From assembly GCA_934757855.1 (NCBI GenBank), contig CAKVLR010000002.1, positions 248,001-312,000 on the forward strand: DNA of 64,000 nucleotides, in the 5' to 3' direction. The notes under the pieces were generated by a model. It was not told the DNA's origin, ran no database searches, and saw nothing but the letters and a program-made list of their open reading frames with translations. Position 1 is the stretch's first letter, and each line of letters starts with the position of its first letter. Made by a program: the position numbers and the translations under genes. This document shows, piece after piece, positions 25,400 to 31,938 of this stretch. The stretch comes from an uncultured Clostridia bacterium (GTDB taxonomy: Bacteria > Bacillota > Clostridia > Christensenellales > UBA1242).

Positions 25400-25654
25400 T
25401 TACGCTTTTTTCCAGCGTTTTAGGGTTGGGAAAAGTTTTTCGCAATACGCTTTCATTTGCTCATTAGTCATACCCGCTTGCGCCCCAAATTAAGCGCACA
25501 TAGCGATATACTCCTCCATATTTACCTTGTCAATAAATTCCCCATTTGTGTAACAATATTTGCAGTAATCTTGACTGATACTACCGTCAGCATTAGTTCC
25601 CAACTGACCGCTATCCTCAATCGGCATACCACAACTTTGACAAATCTTTTCCAT
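25400..25654 (-). pseudogene. Small zinc-ribbon protein, interrupted by an in-frame stop
   Basis: From ATG at 25654 the frame reads MEKICQSCGMPIEDSGQLGT, then QDYCKYCYTNGEF and MEEYIAMCA, meets TAA at 25490-25492 (codon 55), and continues FGAQAGMTNEQMKAYCEKLF and PTLKRWKKA to a normal stop at 25400. The two CxxC-type pairs and the C-terminal PTLKRWK are those of the putative zinc-ribbon family found in many Clostridia, which is about 84 residues long, so the TAA truncates a conserved reading frame; a CAA-to-TAA change (Gln to stop) would explain it. It could also be a sequencing error. A ribosome site like GAAG is weak. Confidence 0.75.
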
Positions 25655-25736
25655 ACTTCACTCCTCATATAAATACATAGAAATTGTACCACAATTCCAC
25701 TAAAATTGCTATCAAATGAATCTATTTATTTTTTTG

Positions 25737-25914
25737 AAGTTTGACACCACTTTGACACCACTTTTTAGATAAAAAAATACATAAAAAAAGAAAACTCAAA
25801 GTCGAACGAATTTTCGTAAAACTTTGAGTTTTTGGCTTAGTTAAGCCATTTTTGAGTGATTTTTACTGGTGGACAATCAGGGACTCGAACCCTGGACCCA
25901 CTGATTAAGAGTCA
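25737..25914. repeat. Attachment-site repeat, distal copy (tRNA-Lys 3' fragment)
   Basis: Identical over 178 bases to 43618-43795. It contains two tandem TTTGACACCAC units (25740-25761), the tRNA terminator hairpin (25791-25833) and the tRNA-Lys 3' part up to the anticodon loop; the tRNA 5' half is missing here, so this copy is not a functional tRNA. Sequence diverges at 25915. Confidence 0.9.
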
Positions 25915-25948
25915 CGCAGAAAGCCCTTGAAATAGGCACTTTTGACTA

Positions 25949-25967
25949 TTTGACACCACTTTGACAC
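25949..25967. repeat. Arm-type integrase repeat inside the element end
   Basis: TTTGACACCACTTTGACAC, the same 19 bases that occur at 25740-25758 and 43621-43639. Such tandem 11-base units on both sides of a core are typical arm-binding sites of lambda-like tyrosine integrases. Confidence 0.6.
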
Positions 25968-25980
25968 AGTTTTTTCACCC

Positions 25981-26014
25981 AAATGCACAACTCTAAGTGC
26001 ATTTTTGTTTTTTT
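25981..26014 (+). terminator. Plus-strand terminator at the element end
   Basis: AAATGCAC (25981-25988) pairs with GTGCATTT (25997-26004), followed by a T-rich run. In the excised circular form this would lie just downstream of the integrase gene. Confidence 0.6.
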
Positions 26015-26043
26015 GTATTTTATAGAAAAATGATTAAAAATAT

Positions 26044-26073
26044 TTGATTTTTTTGCTAATTCTAGACTATAAT
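26044..26073 (+). promoter_or_regulatory. Promoter of the toxin-antitoxin operon
   Basis: TTGATT (26044-26049), 18-base spacer, TATAAT (26068-26073). The leader contains TAAAATTTTAT and ATAAAATTTTTA arms (about 26084-26141) that could be an operator. Confidence 0.5.
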
Positions 26074-26165
26074 ATATGTGAATGTTAAAATTTTATGGTT
26101 CTCAATATTGACTTTTATAATTTTTATGATAAAATTTTTATACAGGAATAAATGGGGGTGTTTGA

Positions 26166-26780
26166 ATGAAAAGCAAAAAGTATTCAGCTTTCGATATTGC
26201 TCAATGGTTTATAAACCGCGCTAAACTTGATGCTGATTTAACTTGTGATGAAACTAATTTAATTAGTCAATTAAAATTGCAAAAACTTTTGTATTATGCC
26301 CAAGCTTGCAGTCTTGCTTTAAATAACGAAAGGCTTTTTGATGACAGCATACTTGCTTGGAAACTTGGTCCTGTCGTTGAAAAGGTTTATCAAAAGTATA
26401 AACCTTGCGGTAGAAGGCCTATTGAATATTTTGAACCAGTTGCCTTTGATGAAGAAACTGAAGTTTTGTTAGAATTTATATATTCTAAATTTGCAATTTA
26501 TCAAGCAAGTCACTTAGTGAGTTTAACACATAATGATGACTGTTTTAACAACACGCTTCAATCACACGAAATTAATATCGCTGATATTAAATCAGACTTT
26601 GAAAAGAAATGGTTAAAAGATGTTGATATAGAGACAAAAAAAGAACAGTATCTAAATACTGCTGAAACCGCTTATCTAAATAGTTTTGACAAATTATCTG
26701 AGTATCTAAAAAATGAAAACGCTAATGCTACCGATGAGGTCGTTGATTTAGATTGGACCAAATTAAACGATACCAAATAA
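26166..26780 (+). CDS. Panacea-domain (DUF4065) antitoxin
   Basis: 204 residues. The start FDIAQWFINRA, then SQLKLQKLLYYAQACSLAL, AWKLGPVVEKVYQKYK and the ASHLVSLTHNDDCF segment are the Panacea/SocA-like (DUF4065) signature. These antitoxins neutralise many unrelated toxins by direct binding. The C-terminal extension (about 160-204) is the part that varies with the toxin. The stop overlaps the toxin start by 28 bases, so they are coupled. GGGGGTG precedes the ATG. Confidence 0.88.
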   Translation: MKSKKYSAFDIAQWFINRAKLDADLTCDETNLISQLKLQKLLYYAQACSLALNNERLFDDSILAWKLGPVVEKVYQKYKPCGRRPIEYFEPVAFDEETEVLLEFIYSKFAIYQASHLVSLTHNDDCFNNTLQSHEINIADIKSDFEKKWLKDVDIETKKEQYLNTAETAYLNSFDKLSEYLKNENANATDEVVDLDWTKLNDTK

Positions 26781-27040
26781 AACTCAAAAACAAAGCATAC
26801 AAAGATTTAGTCAAGATACAAAAAGATAAAGCAAAATTTAAAAAATTAAAAGAATTGCTGGAAATAATTTCTACTTTAGGACCTTTCGCTACCCCGCCGA
26901 ATTTTGAAAGTTTGGTTGGAGATTTGAAAGGGCTTTACTCTCGCAGGCTTAATATTCAGGACCGATTAGTTTATGCATTTGATGAAGCGGAGCAAACAAT
27001 TATTATTTTTAGCATACTAACACATTATGAAAAATTATAA
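26753..27040 (+). CDS. YoeB/Txe-family (RelE-fold) mRNA-cleaving toxin
   Basis: 95 residues from a TTG start. KLKNKAYKDLVKIQKDKAKFKKLKELLEIIS, then NFESLVGDLKGLYSRRLNIQDRLVYAFDE and the end IIIFSILTHYEKL follow the Txe/YoeB plan: helix, basic loop, the RRLN-QDRLVY strand pair and a C-terminal H-Y pair that supports catalysis. Such toxins cut mRNA on the ribosome. Usual partners are YefM/Phd-type antitoxins; here the partner is a Panacea protein. The start could also be slightly further downstream. Confidence 0.85.
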   Translation: MDQIKRYQIKLKNKAYKDLVKIQKDKAKFKKLKELLEIISTLGPFATPPNFESLVGDLKGLYSRRLNIQDRLVYAFDEAEQTIIIFSILTHYEKL

Positions 27041-27119
27041 TAATAAGTCATTGGTTTTATTCGTGATTGGAAACAAACTAGAGCGTAGAAGCATACTAAA
27101 AATAATGATTACGAATAAG

Positions 27120-27147
27120 AAAAGAGCAATTAGTTGCTCTTTTTTTG
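27120..27147. terminator. Bidirectional terminator between toxin and late operon
   Basis: AAAGAGCAA (27121-27129) pairs with TTGCTCTTT (27134-27142), flanked by A-run and T-run. It ends both the plus-strand toxin-antitoxin transcript and the minus-strand late operon. Confidence 0.7.
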
Positions 27148-27465
27148 TGTAGCGTTTGCTTGTGCTTGCTCTGCTTGGAGTCTTTTGCGCTCAGCCTTTT
27201 CTTTTAGATACTGGCGTTTGCGGTCGTGCCTATTGTTTCTGTAATTGTGTGAAGCCTCATCTTGCGATAATTCATATTTAACAAATTCAGCAAAATCTTC
27301 CTCCGTTGAACCCCAAAATGGATTGTATGATTTTAATGCAAGAAATTCTTTATAACTCTCCACTGCTTCTGGCGGGGCTTTATCTGTAAGTGTGTAAGTG
27401 TTAGTTTCTTGGTCGTAAGTGTACCATTCTTTGTTCTCCAAAAATTTAGGCATTGTATAAATCAT
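27130..27465 (-). CDS. Element-borne hypothetical protein, 111 residues
   Basis: Not recognised. Soluble; a middle acidic region (EEDFAEFVKYELSQDEASH) and a strongly basic, Gln/Ala-rich C-terminus (RHDRKRQYLKEKAERKRLQ). Its ATG overlaps the metallopeptidase stop by four bases and has AGGAGAAG upstream, so it is the last gene of the late operon. Possibly an accessory or nucleic-acid-binding protein; no function is proposed. Confidence 0.7.
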   Translation of the reverse strand: MIYTMPKFLENKEWYTYDQETNTYTLTDKAPPEAVESYKEFLALKSYNPFWGSTEEDFAEFVKYELSQDEASHNYRNNRHDRKRQYLKEKAERKRLQAEQAQANATQKKSN

Positions 27466-28283
27466 TTTAACTTCTCCTTAATATATTTTTTTAATGCTTT
27501 GGACATATCATTTGGTTTTGATGAAAGCATTGCATTGGTGTACAATTCAGCAAAAGTTTCCATTTGTGATGTCTTTCCATATTCACTTATATCCTCTAAT
27601 CTCATTGTACCATATATCTTCTTAGAAATCAAGGCAATTTGATTATTAATAGAATAAGCCATTTGCATTTGCAAGTTTGTTATCTCAGTTATCTTTGAAA
27701 TATCACCATTATTATATGCAATTTCTAATTCTTTATATTTCTTAGGACATCTTCTGTCTATAAGCTTTTTGATTAAATTATAGTTCACAAAATGTCCAAA
27801 TTCGTGAGTTGTAACTTGTCTAGATAAATTCTTTTCATCACACCTGGCCCACCAACCACTATCCTGTTGCGCCTTTGTTTGTTCTTCAACTTGTTTTAGT
27901 GTCTTATTTGCGAAATTTGCATTATAGTATATTCTTGGGTTTTCAAAATTCCTAAGCATACTAAAACAAGCTTGCACTTTTTTATTTGTAAATTTTGCTA
28001 ATCTTATTTGCAAAGGCTTATTTTTATCTATTAAAAGAAATAATTTTTTATTATTATTGGTTAAATGCCGTAAACTTTCTAACTGTTCATTTAGCATATC
28101 TTGGGGTAGTTTTAACATAGAATTGTATATAATTATATTTTCCTTTTTCAAATCAATCATAATATCTGTCATTTTGTCATCAGGTATAGGCATATCATTC
28201 AAAAAAGGCTCAATACTACCCACATTATTATTTTCTATTCCTTTGCCTATTTGTTTTAAAAAACTCGCTCCTCTTCCGCCCAT
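27462..28283 (-). CDS. Putative zinc metallopeptidase (HEFGH)
   Basis: 273 residues. It begins MGGRGASFLK, an N-terminus that recurs in phage head-associated and effector proteins. Residues 1-100 are polar and helical. The zincin signature is VTTHEFGHFVNYN (about 156-168), an H-E-x-x-H zinc site, and METFAELYTNAM downstream would provide the third (Glu) ligand. No signal peptide. The late-operon position with a Zot-like ATPase and surface proteins suggests a structural, processing or exported effector role. The peptidase is inferred from the motif; the fold is otherwise unrecognised. Confidence 0.7.
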   Translation of the reverse strand: MGGRGASFLKQIGKGIENNNVGSIEPFLNDMPIPDDKMTDIMIDLKKENIIIYNSMLKLPQDMLNEQLESLRHLTNNNKKLFLLIDKNKPLQIRLAKFTNKKVQACFSMLRNFENPRIYYNANFANKTLKQVEEQTKAQQDSGWWARCDEKNLSRQVTTHEFGHFVNYNLIKKLIDRRCPKKYKELEIAYNNGDISKITEITNLQMQMAYSINNQIALISKKIYGTMRLEDISEYGKTSQMETFAELYTNAMLSSKPNDMSKALKKYIKEKLK

Positions 28284-28286
28284 ATA

Positions 28287-28913
28287 TTATTTCTCCTTTT
28301 GTAATTTTTGTAATTTGTTGTCAAACTGTATTAATTTTGCAGTGCCTTGCATTTCTGGCAAAATTGGTCCGTACACAATCACAGCTGTTGGTTGTAATCT
28401 GTGTAGCATTTCGATGTAGCCGTCCATAAAGTATAATGATGCAAGTTTGCCTGTTGCGCCATTTGTGCTTAATGCAAGTGTACTGTTTTGTGGTAGCCCT
28501 GCAAACGCAAAATCAAAACTTTGCGAATCACTCCACGATACATTGGGTATAAGATTAATTTTGTGCGATTGCAAAAAATATGAAATTGCTTTGTTGCGAT
28601 AGTCATTCCAAATTTGCTGGGCGCGTGGCATATCGCGATATAGCGAATAATCGGGCCCAATTACGCCTGCAAACTTTCGCAAAATTTCCAAATATTTCCC
28701 TGGCGTGTTCCACAGTCTTTCGAATTGATAATCATCGATATAAAAATGAACAAAATATTCACTAGGATTTTTGCATCTAAAACATTCGTTAAAAGATACA
28801 AGATTTGTGGGTGTGTCTTGTGTAGCGCCGAGTTGTGGTACGCCGTATTTGCCAGCAAGTTGTGCATCTTCTATTAATCTAAATTTAAATGAATCTCTTT
28901 CAATTTTGTACAT
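28287..28913 (-). CDS. DUF4417 protein
   Basis: 208 residues from the ATG at 28913 (a TTG ten codons earlier has no better ribosome site). VHFYIDDYQFERLWNTP, then FAGVIGPDYSLYRDMPRAQQIWNDYRNKAISYFLQSHKINLIPNVSWSD and IVYGPILPEM are the DUF4417 core. The family is common in mobile elements of Bacillota and has no settled function. A chromosomal relative lies at 49904-51085. It overlaps the preceding gene by 14 bases. Confidence 0.8.
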   Translation of the reverse strand: MYKIERDSFKFRLIEDAQLAGKYGVPQLGATQDTPTNLVSFNECFRCKNPSEYFVHFYIDDYQFERLWNTPGKYLEILRKFAGVIGPDYSLYRDMPRAQQIWNDYRNKAISYFLQSHKINLIPNVSWSDSQSFDFAFAGLPQNSTLALSTNGATGKLASLYFMDGYIEMLHRLQPTAVIVYGPILPEMQGTAKLIQFDNKLQKLQKEK

Positions 28914-29412
28914 TTTTATTTTTGTCCTTTTTCGGTCTGCCAACCGCGCGTTTTGGTGGCTTTATCTTTTCTAGTAATTTCTCTTGAACTTCGATTGTAA
29001 TTTGCAAATTTTGAATGTTTGCTTGTAACTTTTGGAGTTTGTTATTTTTGGCAACAACCTCTGTTGGAGTAATTGCAGGTTGATTTTGAGTTTGTGCATA
29101 CTCCTCTTGCATCATTAACAATGTGTCTTGCGCTTTTTGCAAGAAGTCGCTAGCGAGTGGTTTGTCCAGGTTCAAACAAAACGCTTTTTCTGTATGCTTC
29201 GTTGCCTCTTTTTTTTGCCTGTATTGTTCTAGCACTGCCAAAAATGGAGGTGCTGATTGAATATAAATGTCCACAGAATCTACTGCAATATAATTCGTTC
29301 GTAGATACAAGCAGATTTGCTCAAAAGACTTGCGATAATACGAACGCATCAGACTTTTTGCTCTCATTTTCGCTCTCCACTTTTTGTAGCGTGATTTTAG
29401 TTGCTCAAACAT
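28900..29412 (-). CDS. Element-borne hypothetical protein with coiled coil and AT-hook-like tail
   Basis: 170 residues, not recognised. A basic N-terminus (KSRYKKWRAKMRAKSLMRSYYR), a central region that may be coiled coil (about 50-135, rich in Gln, Leu and Lys), and the tail KPPKRAVGRPKKDKNKN, in which GRPKK is the AT-hook core that binds the minor groove of AT-rich DNA. Its start overlaps the Zot-like gene by eight bases and has AAGGAGAAG. It might link DNA to the export ATPase next door; that is inference. Confidence 0.7.
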   Translation of the reverse strand: MFEQLKSRYKKWRAKMRAKSLMRSYYRKSFEQICLYLRTNYIAVDSVDIYIQSAPPFLAVLEQYRQKKEATKHTEKAFCLNLDKPLASDFLQKAQDTLLMMQEEYAQTQNQPAITPTEVVAKNNKLQKLQANIQNLQITIEVQEKLLEKIKPPKRAVGRPKKDKNKNVQN

Positions 29413-30505
29413 TTTTCTTCTCCTTTTGCAATTTTTGTTCTTCCCTCATCTTCTCCTCATACTCTTTGCGGAAATAAGTTGTGTCATAGCGGAACAAATC
29501 ATCGTTAGTGTAATGCAACCAATAGTACCTCTCGTGAAATTCTAGCAGTGTATAGTAATGCGAAAAATGTTCGTCAATCCACAAACAAAATTGCCTTTTT
29601 TGGTAATAATAATCGTACGGAAAGCTTATGTAAGAAGGCAAAAACAACCTAAAAAATGTATTAATTCTATCGACAAAAAACACATTTTTCTCAAATTGTT
29701 TTGCGATATTTGTTGTAAAAATTGCTGGCATTATTGCAAGCAAAAATTTACCACAAAAACGCAGGAATTTGCCAAATTTCGAAATTTTGATATTGGTTTC
29801 CTTTACCTCTACAATCGTTTCGCCAGCATCACGCAAGCCTTTCCAATAATTGCTTTGCGTTTGCTCAGTACCGATTAGATGCATTCCCAATTTTTGGCGC
29901 AAAAATTTGCCACTGTCTTTTGTCTCTTGTAAGTCTTTGTCCGCATCTTTTTTCGCTAGTTCATATGACAACTCTTTGGGAAATTCCTTGCGTAACTCAT
30001 CAACTAAAATTACACCGCCCCTAATCGCCTCTACGCGCTGTGCAAGTACTTCTCGCCATTCTTTTTGCGCAACGAAGCCATTTTCTCTATCTTGTAAATC
30101 AATATTTGAAAAAACTGGCAAATGGTGTGCTTTCTCTAATTTTTCGGCTATTTCCAGCGTTTCTGGATAAAGATATTTATGCTGTCTATGGAATTTTCGT
30201 ATTTTTTCATTTTCGGAAAAGCAAATAAAGTGTGCAAGTAAATTTGCTGTGATTGTTTTACCAGCGCCTTGATGACCGCTAAAAACTATAAAATAACTTT
30301 TTTTCCATTCGTTAAGTAACGGGTTATCCAGTGTGATTTCACTGTATTTTTTTGATTTTTCTTGCTGTTGTAATGTTTTTTCTTCCTCTGCTTTCTGCTT
30401 CTGCTTGATTTCGTAATTGACTTGATAGCGCGTAACAGCAAACATTGCGATAATTACCGACACAATGCCAACAGCAACACAAACAATAATTAAAGTTTCA
30501 CTCAT
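29405..30505 (-). CDS. Zot-like P-loop ATPase with N-terminal membrane anchor
   Basis: About 366 residues from the ATG at 30505 (a TTG nine bases earlier lacks a better site). A membrane helix LIIVCVAVGIVSVIIAMFAV lies at the very N-terminus, followed by a Gln/Lys-rich linker, the P-loop GHQGAGKT (about 77-84), Walker B GGVILVDELRKEF (Asp169-Glu170), and a Gln at EQTQSNYW. A second hydrophobic stretch (FLRFCGKFLLAIMPAIF) lies at about 247-265. This is the plan of zonula-occludens-toxin-like ATPases that drive filamentous-phage assembly and of related FtsK/HerA motors. Classical Zot has its P-loop at the N-terminus; the extra helix is unusual. It begins a second transcription segment after the terminator at 30674. 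Confidence 0.75.
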   Translation of the reverse strand: MSETLIIVCVAVGIVSVIIAMFAVTRYQVNYEIKQKQKAEEEKTLQQQEKSKKYSEITLDNPLLNEWKKSYFIVFSGHQGAGKTITANLLAHFICFSENEKIRKFHRQHKYLYPETLEIAEKLEKAHHLPVFSNIDLQDRENGFVAQKEWREVLAQRVEAIRGGVILVDELRKEFPKELSYELAKKDADKDLQETKDSGKFLRQKLGMHLIGTEQTQSNYWKGLRDAGETIVEVKETNIKISKFGKFLRFCGKFLLAIMPAIFTTNIAKQFEKNVFFVDRINTFFRLFLPSYISFPYDYYYQKRQFCLWIDEHFSHYYTLLEFHERYYWLHYTNDDLFRYDTTYFRKEYEEKMREEQKLQKEKKNV

Positions 30506-30514
30506 TTGGGTCAA

Positions 30515-30704
30515 GGGAATAATATTATATATATTTATATATATAATTAATTTTCAAATAATTATTTTTTCTAGCGTTCGACCTTTGTTTTGGCAAATTA
30601 AAATGATTTCTAAGCAGAGATTTTTTAGGCTATGGGTAATTCTTCATCTTTCTGCACCTGACACAAGCTACACAAAACGCAAAGTTGCCTTTGCGTTTTT
30701 TATG
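30515..30704. other. Short gap inside the late region
   Basis: Contains the hairpin terminator at 30674-30700 and an AT-rich TATATA block (30521-30546) that may hold a second late promoter for the Zot-like segment. No gene. Confidence 0.4.
30674..30700. terminator. Terminator within the late region
   Basis: AAACGCAAAG and CTTTGCGTTT pair around TTGC, with flanking T and A runs. On the minus strand it follows the surface-protein gene at 30705 by a few bases, so it partly uncouples the surface genes from the Zot-like segment. Confidence 0.65.
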
Positions 30705-31898
30705 CTAATTTCGCGACAAATAGATTGAGTAAGAAACAAGTTGCTCAGCATAACTAGAATTACGAAATTCTGGTAAATCTGTAATTAGTTTATTGTACAA
30801 ATCATCTGTTAGAATATAAGTAGGATTGTTGTTGTCAGCGCGCGCGAATCTATAAGCCTCTATTCCTGCACCACGAGGATAGGTCGGCAGACTGCGCAAG
30901 TGTACAATGACATTATTGCGTGAATTTTCACGCATCACAAGGTTGTCAGTATTAATAGTCTGCAATGATTTTGGCATATTTATTGCAATATTTTGGCTCG
31001 TTTCAAAAGCATTTAATGAACCAGAAACAGCGACAACACCTTCACTAATATTTAAAATTTTCATATCCTTGACTATACTCTCAAATGCTGAAAAATCAAT
31101 CGCTTTAAGTCCTTTCACGGTTGTGTAAGTATTACGCCCTAATTCGCAAGGATATACATATTTTAGCGTTTGGGTTGCCTTGTCAATAAGACAACCATTC
31201 GCACTATACCACGAACCGAACTCAGTGTGATTAGCATCAAAAGACAACACAATTCCTTGACTAGCCAATTCGCGATAATCGCAATTAACACCAACAGGAA
31301 TATGTACGGCTGTCACATTACTACTCAATTTTTCAATATTTGTGACACGAATATCTGTCCCCTCCTTGAATGATTGAATAACGCCATCGTGTCGCATTGG
31401 AAACACATCTTTTCTCTCTTCCTCGCTCATATCTCGAATCTGCTGAATACCTTGTTGTAACTCATCTAGTGATTTTGCGACGAACAAAGTATCATTAGCG
31501 GACAAGAATGAATACTTAAATCTCTCTTGTGAAGTGTCACCATTCCAATCCTCAGAATCTGCACATCGTTGATATATTGTATCGTAATATTGCTCTAAAT
31601 CATTAAGACTCGTAAAGTTATATCTATGCGCTACCAAATCACCTAATGATACAGTTTGGGGCAAAGCAAACTGACTATCTTCCCCATAATATCCACGAAC
31701 AATCATAGTATCGCCCATAACGCGTCCTTCAATCGAATATGAGGTTTTAAAGCTAGAAGCCTGGATTTGCTCAGTTGGGTGAAGCATATCGCGCACACCA
31801 GGAACAAAGTGATATACTCCTCCACCAACAAGTGCTAAACCAGCAATAACCGTAAAACAGATTGCAACTTTTTTTACTTTCTTTTTGTTTTTTGACAT
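30705..31898 (-). CDS. Membrane-anchored surface protein, BspA-like fold
   Basis: 397 residues. A Lys-rich N-terminus (MSKNKKKVKK) precedes one membrane helix (VAICFTVIAGLALVGGGVYHF) and an external domain; GVRDMLHP after the helix matches the VSPDFRDTI of the next protein, so the anchors are related. The C-terminal half has leucine-rich strands such as LKAIDFSAFESIVKDMKILNISEGVVAVSG and SLQTINTDNLV, which resemble BspA-type repeats. No lipobox or sortase motif. AGGAGAATT lies before the ATG. Probably exported and anchored with the N-terminus inside; a role in host contact or particle structure is inference. Confidence 0.72.
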   Translation of the reverse strand: MSKNKKKVKKVAICFTVIAGLALVGGGVYHFVPGVRDMLHPTEQIQASSFKTSYSIEGRVMGDTMIVRGYYGEDSQFALPQTVSLGDLVAHRYNFTSLNDLEQYYDTIYQRCADSEDWNGDTSQERFKYSFLSANDTLFVAKSLDELQQGIQQIRDMSEEERKDVFPMRHDGVIQSFKEGTDIRVTNIEKLSSNVTAVHIPVGVNCDYRELASQGIVLSFDANHTEFGSWYSANGCLIDKATQTLKYVYPCELGRNTYTTVKGLKAIDFSAFESIVKDMKILNISEGVVAVSGSLNAFETSQNIAINMPKSLQTINTDNLVMRENSRNNVIVHLRSLPTYPRGAGIEAYRFARADNNNPTYILTDDLYNKLITDLPEFRNSSYAEQLVSYSIYLSRN

Positions 31899-31938
31899 AA
31901 TTAATTCTCCTTACTTAAAATAAATTTTTCGAGTACAA

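Noticed and set aside
25457..25672. Plus-strand frame opposite the zinc-ribbon pseudogene
   Set aside because: Antisense of a recognisable family frame; no ribosome site.
25861..25914. Second functional tRNA-Lys
   Set aside because: Only the 3' half is present; the 5' acceptor and D arm are missing.
29405..30505. Zot toxin as a virulence factor
   Set aside because: Only the ATPase motor family is supported; there is no evidence for the tight-junction-active peptide of Vibrio Zot.
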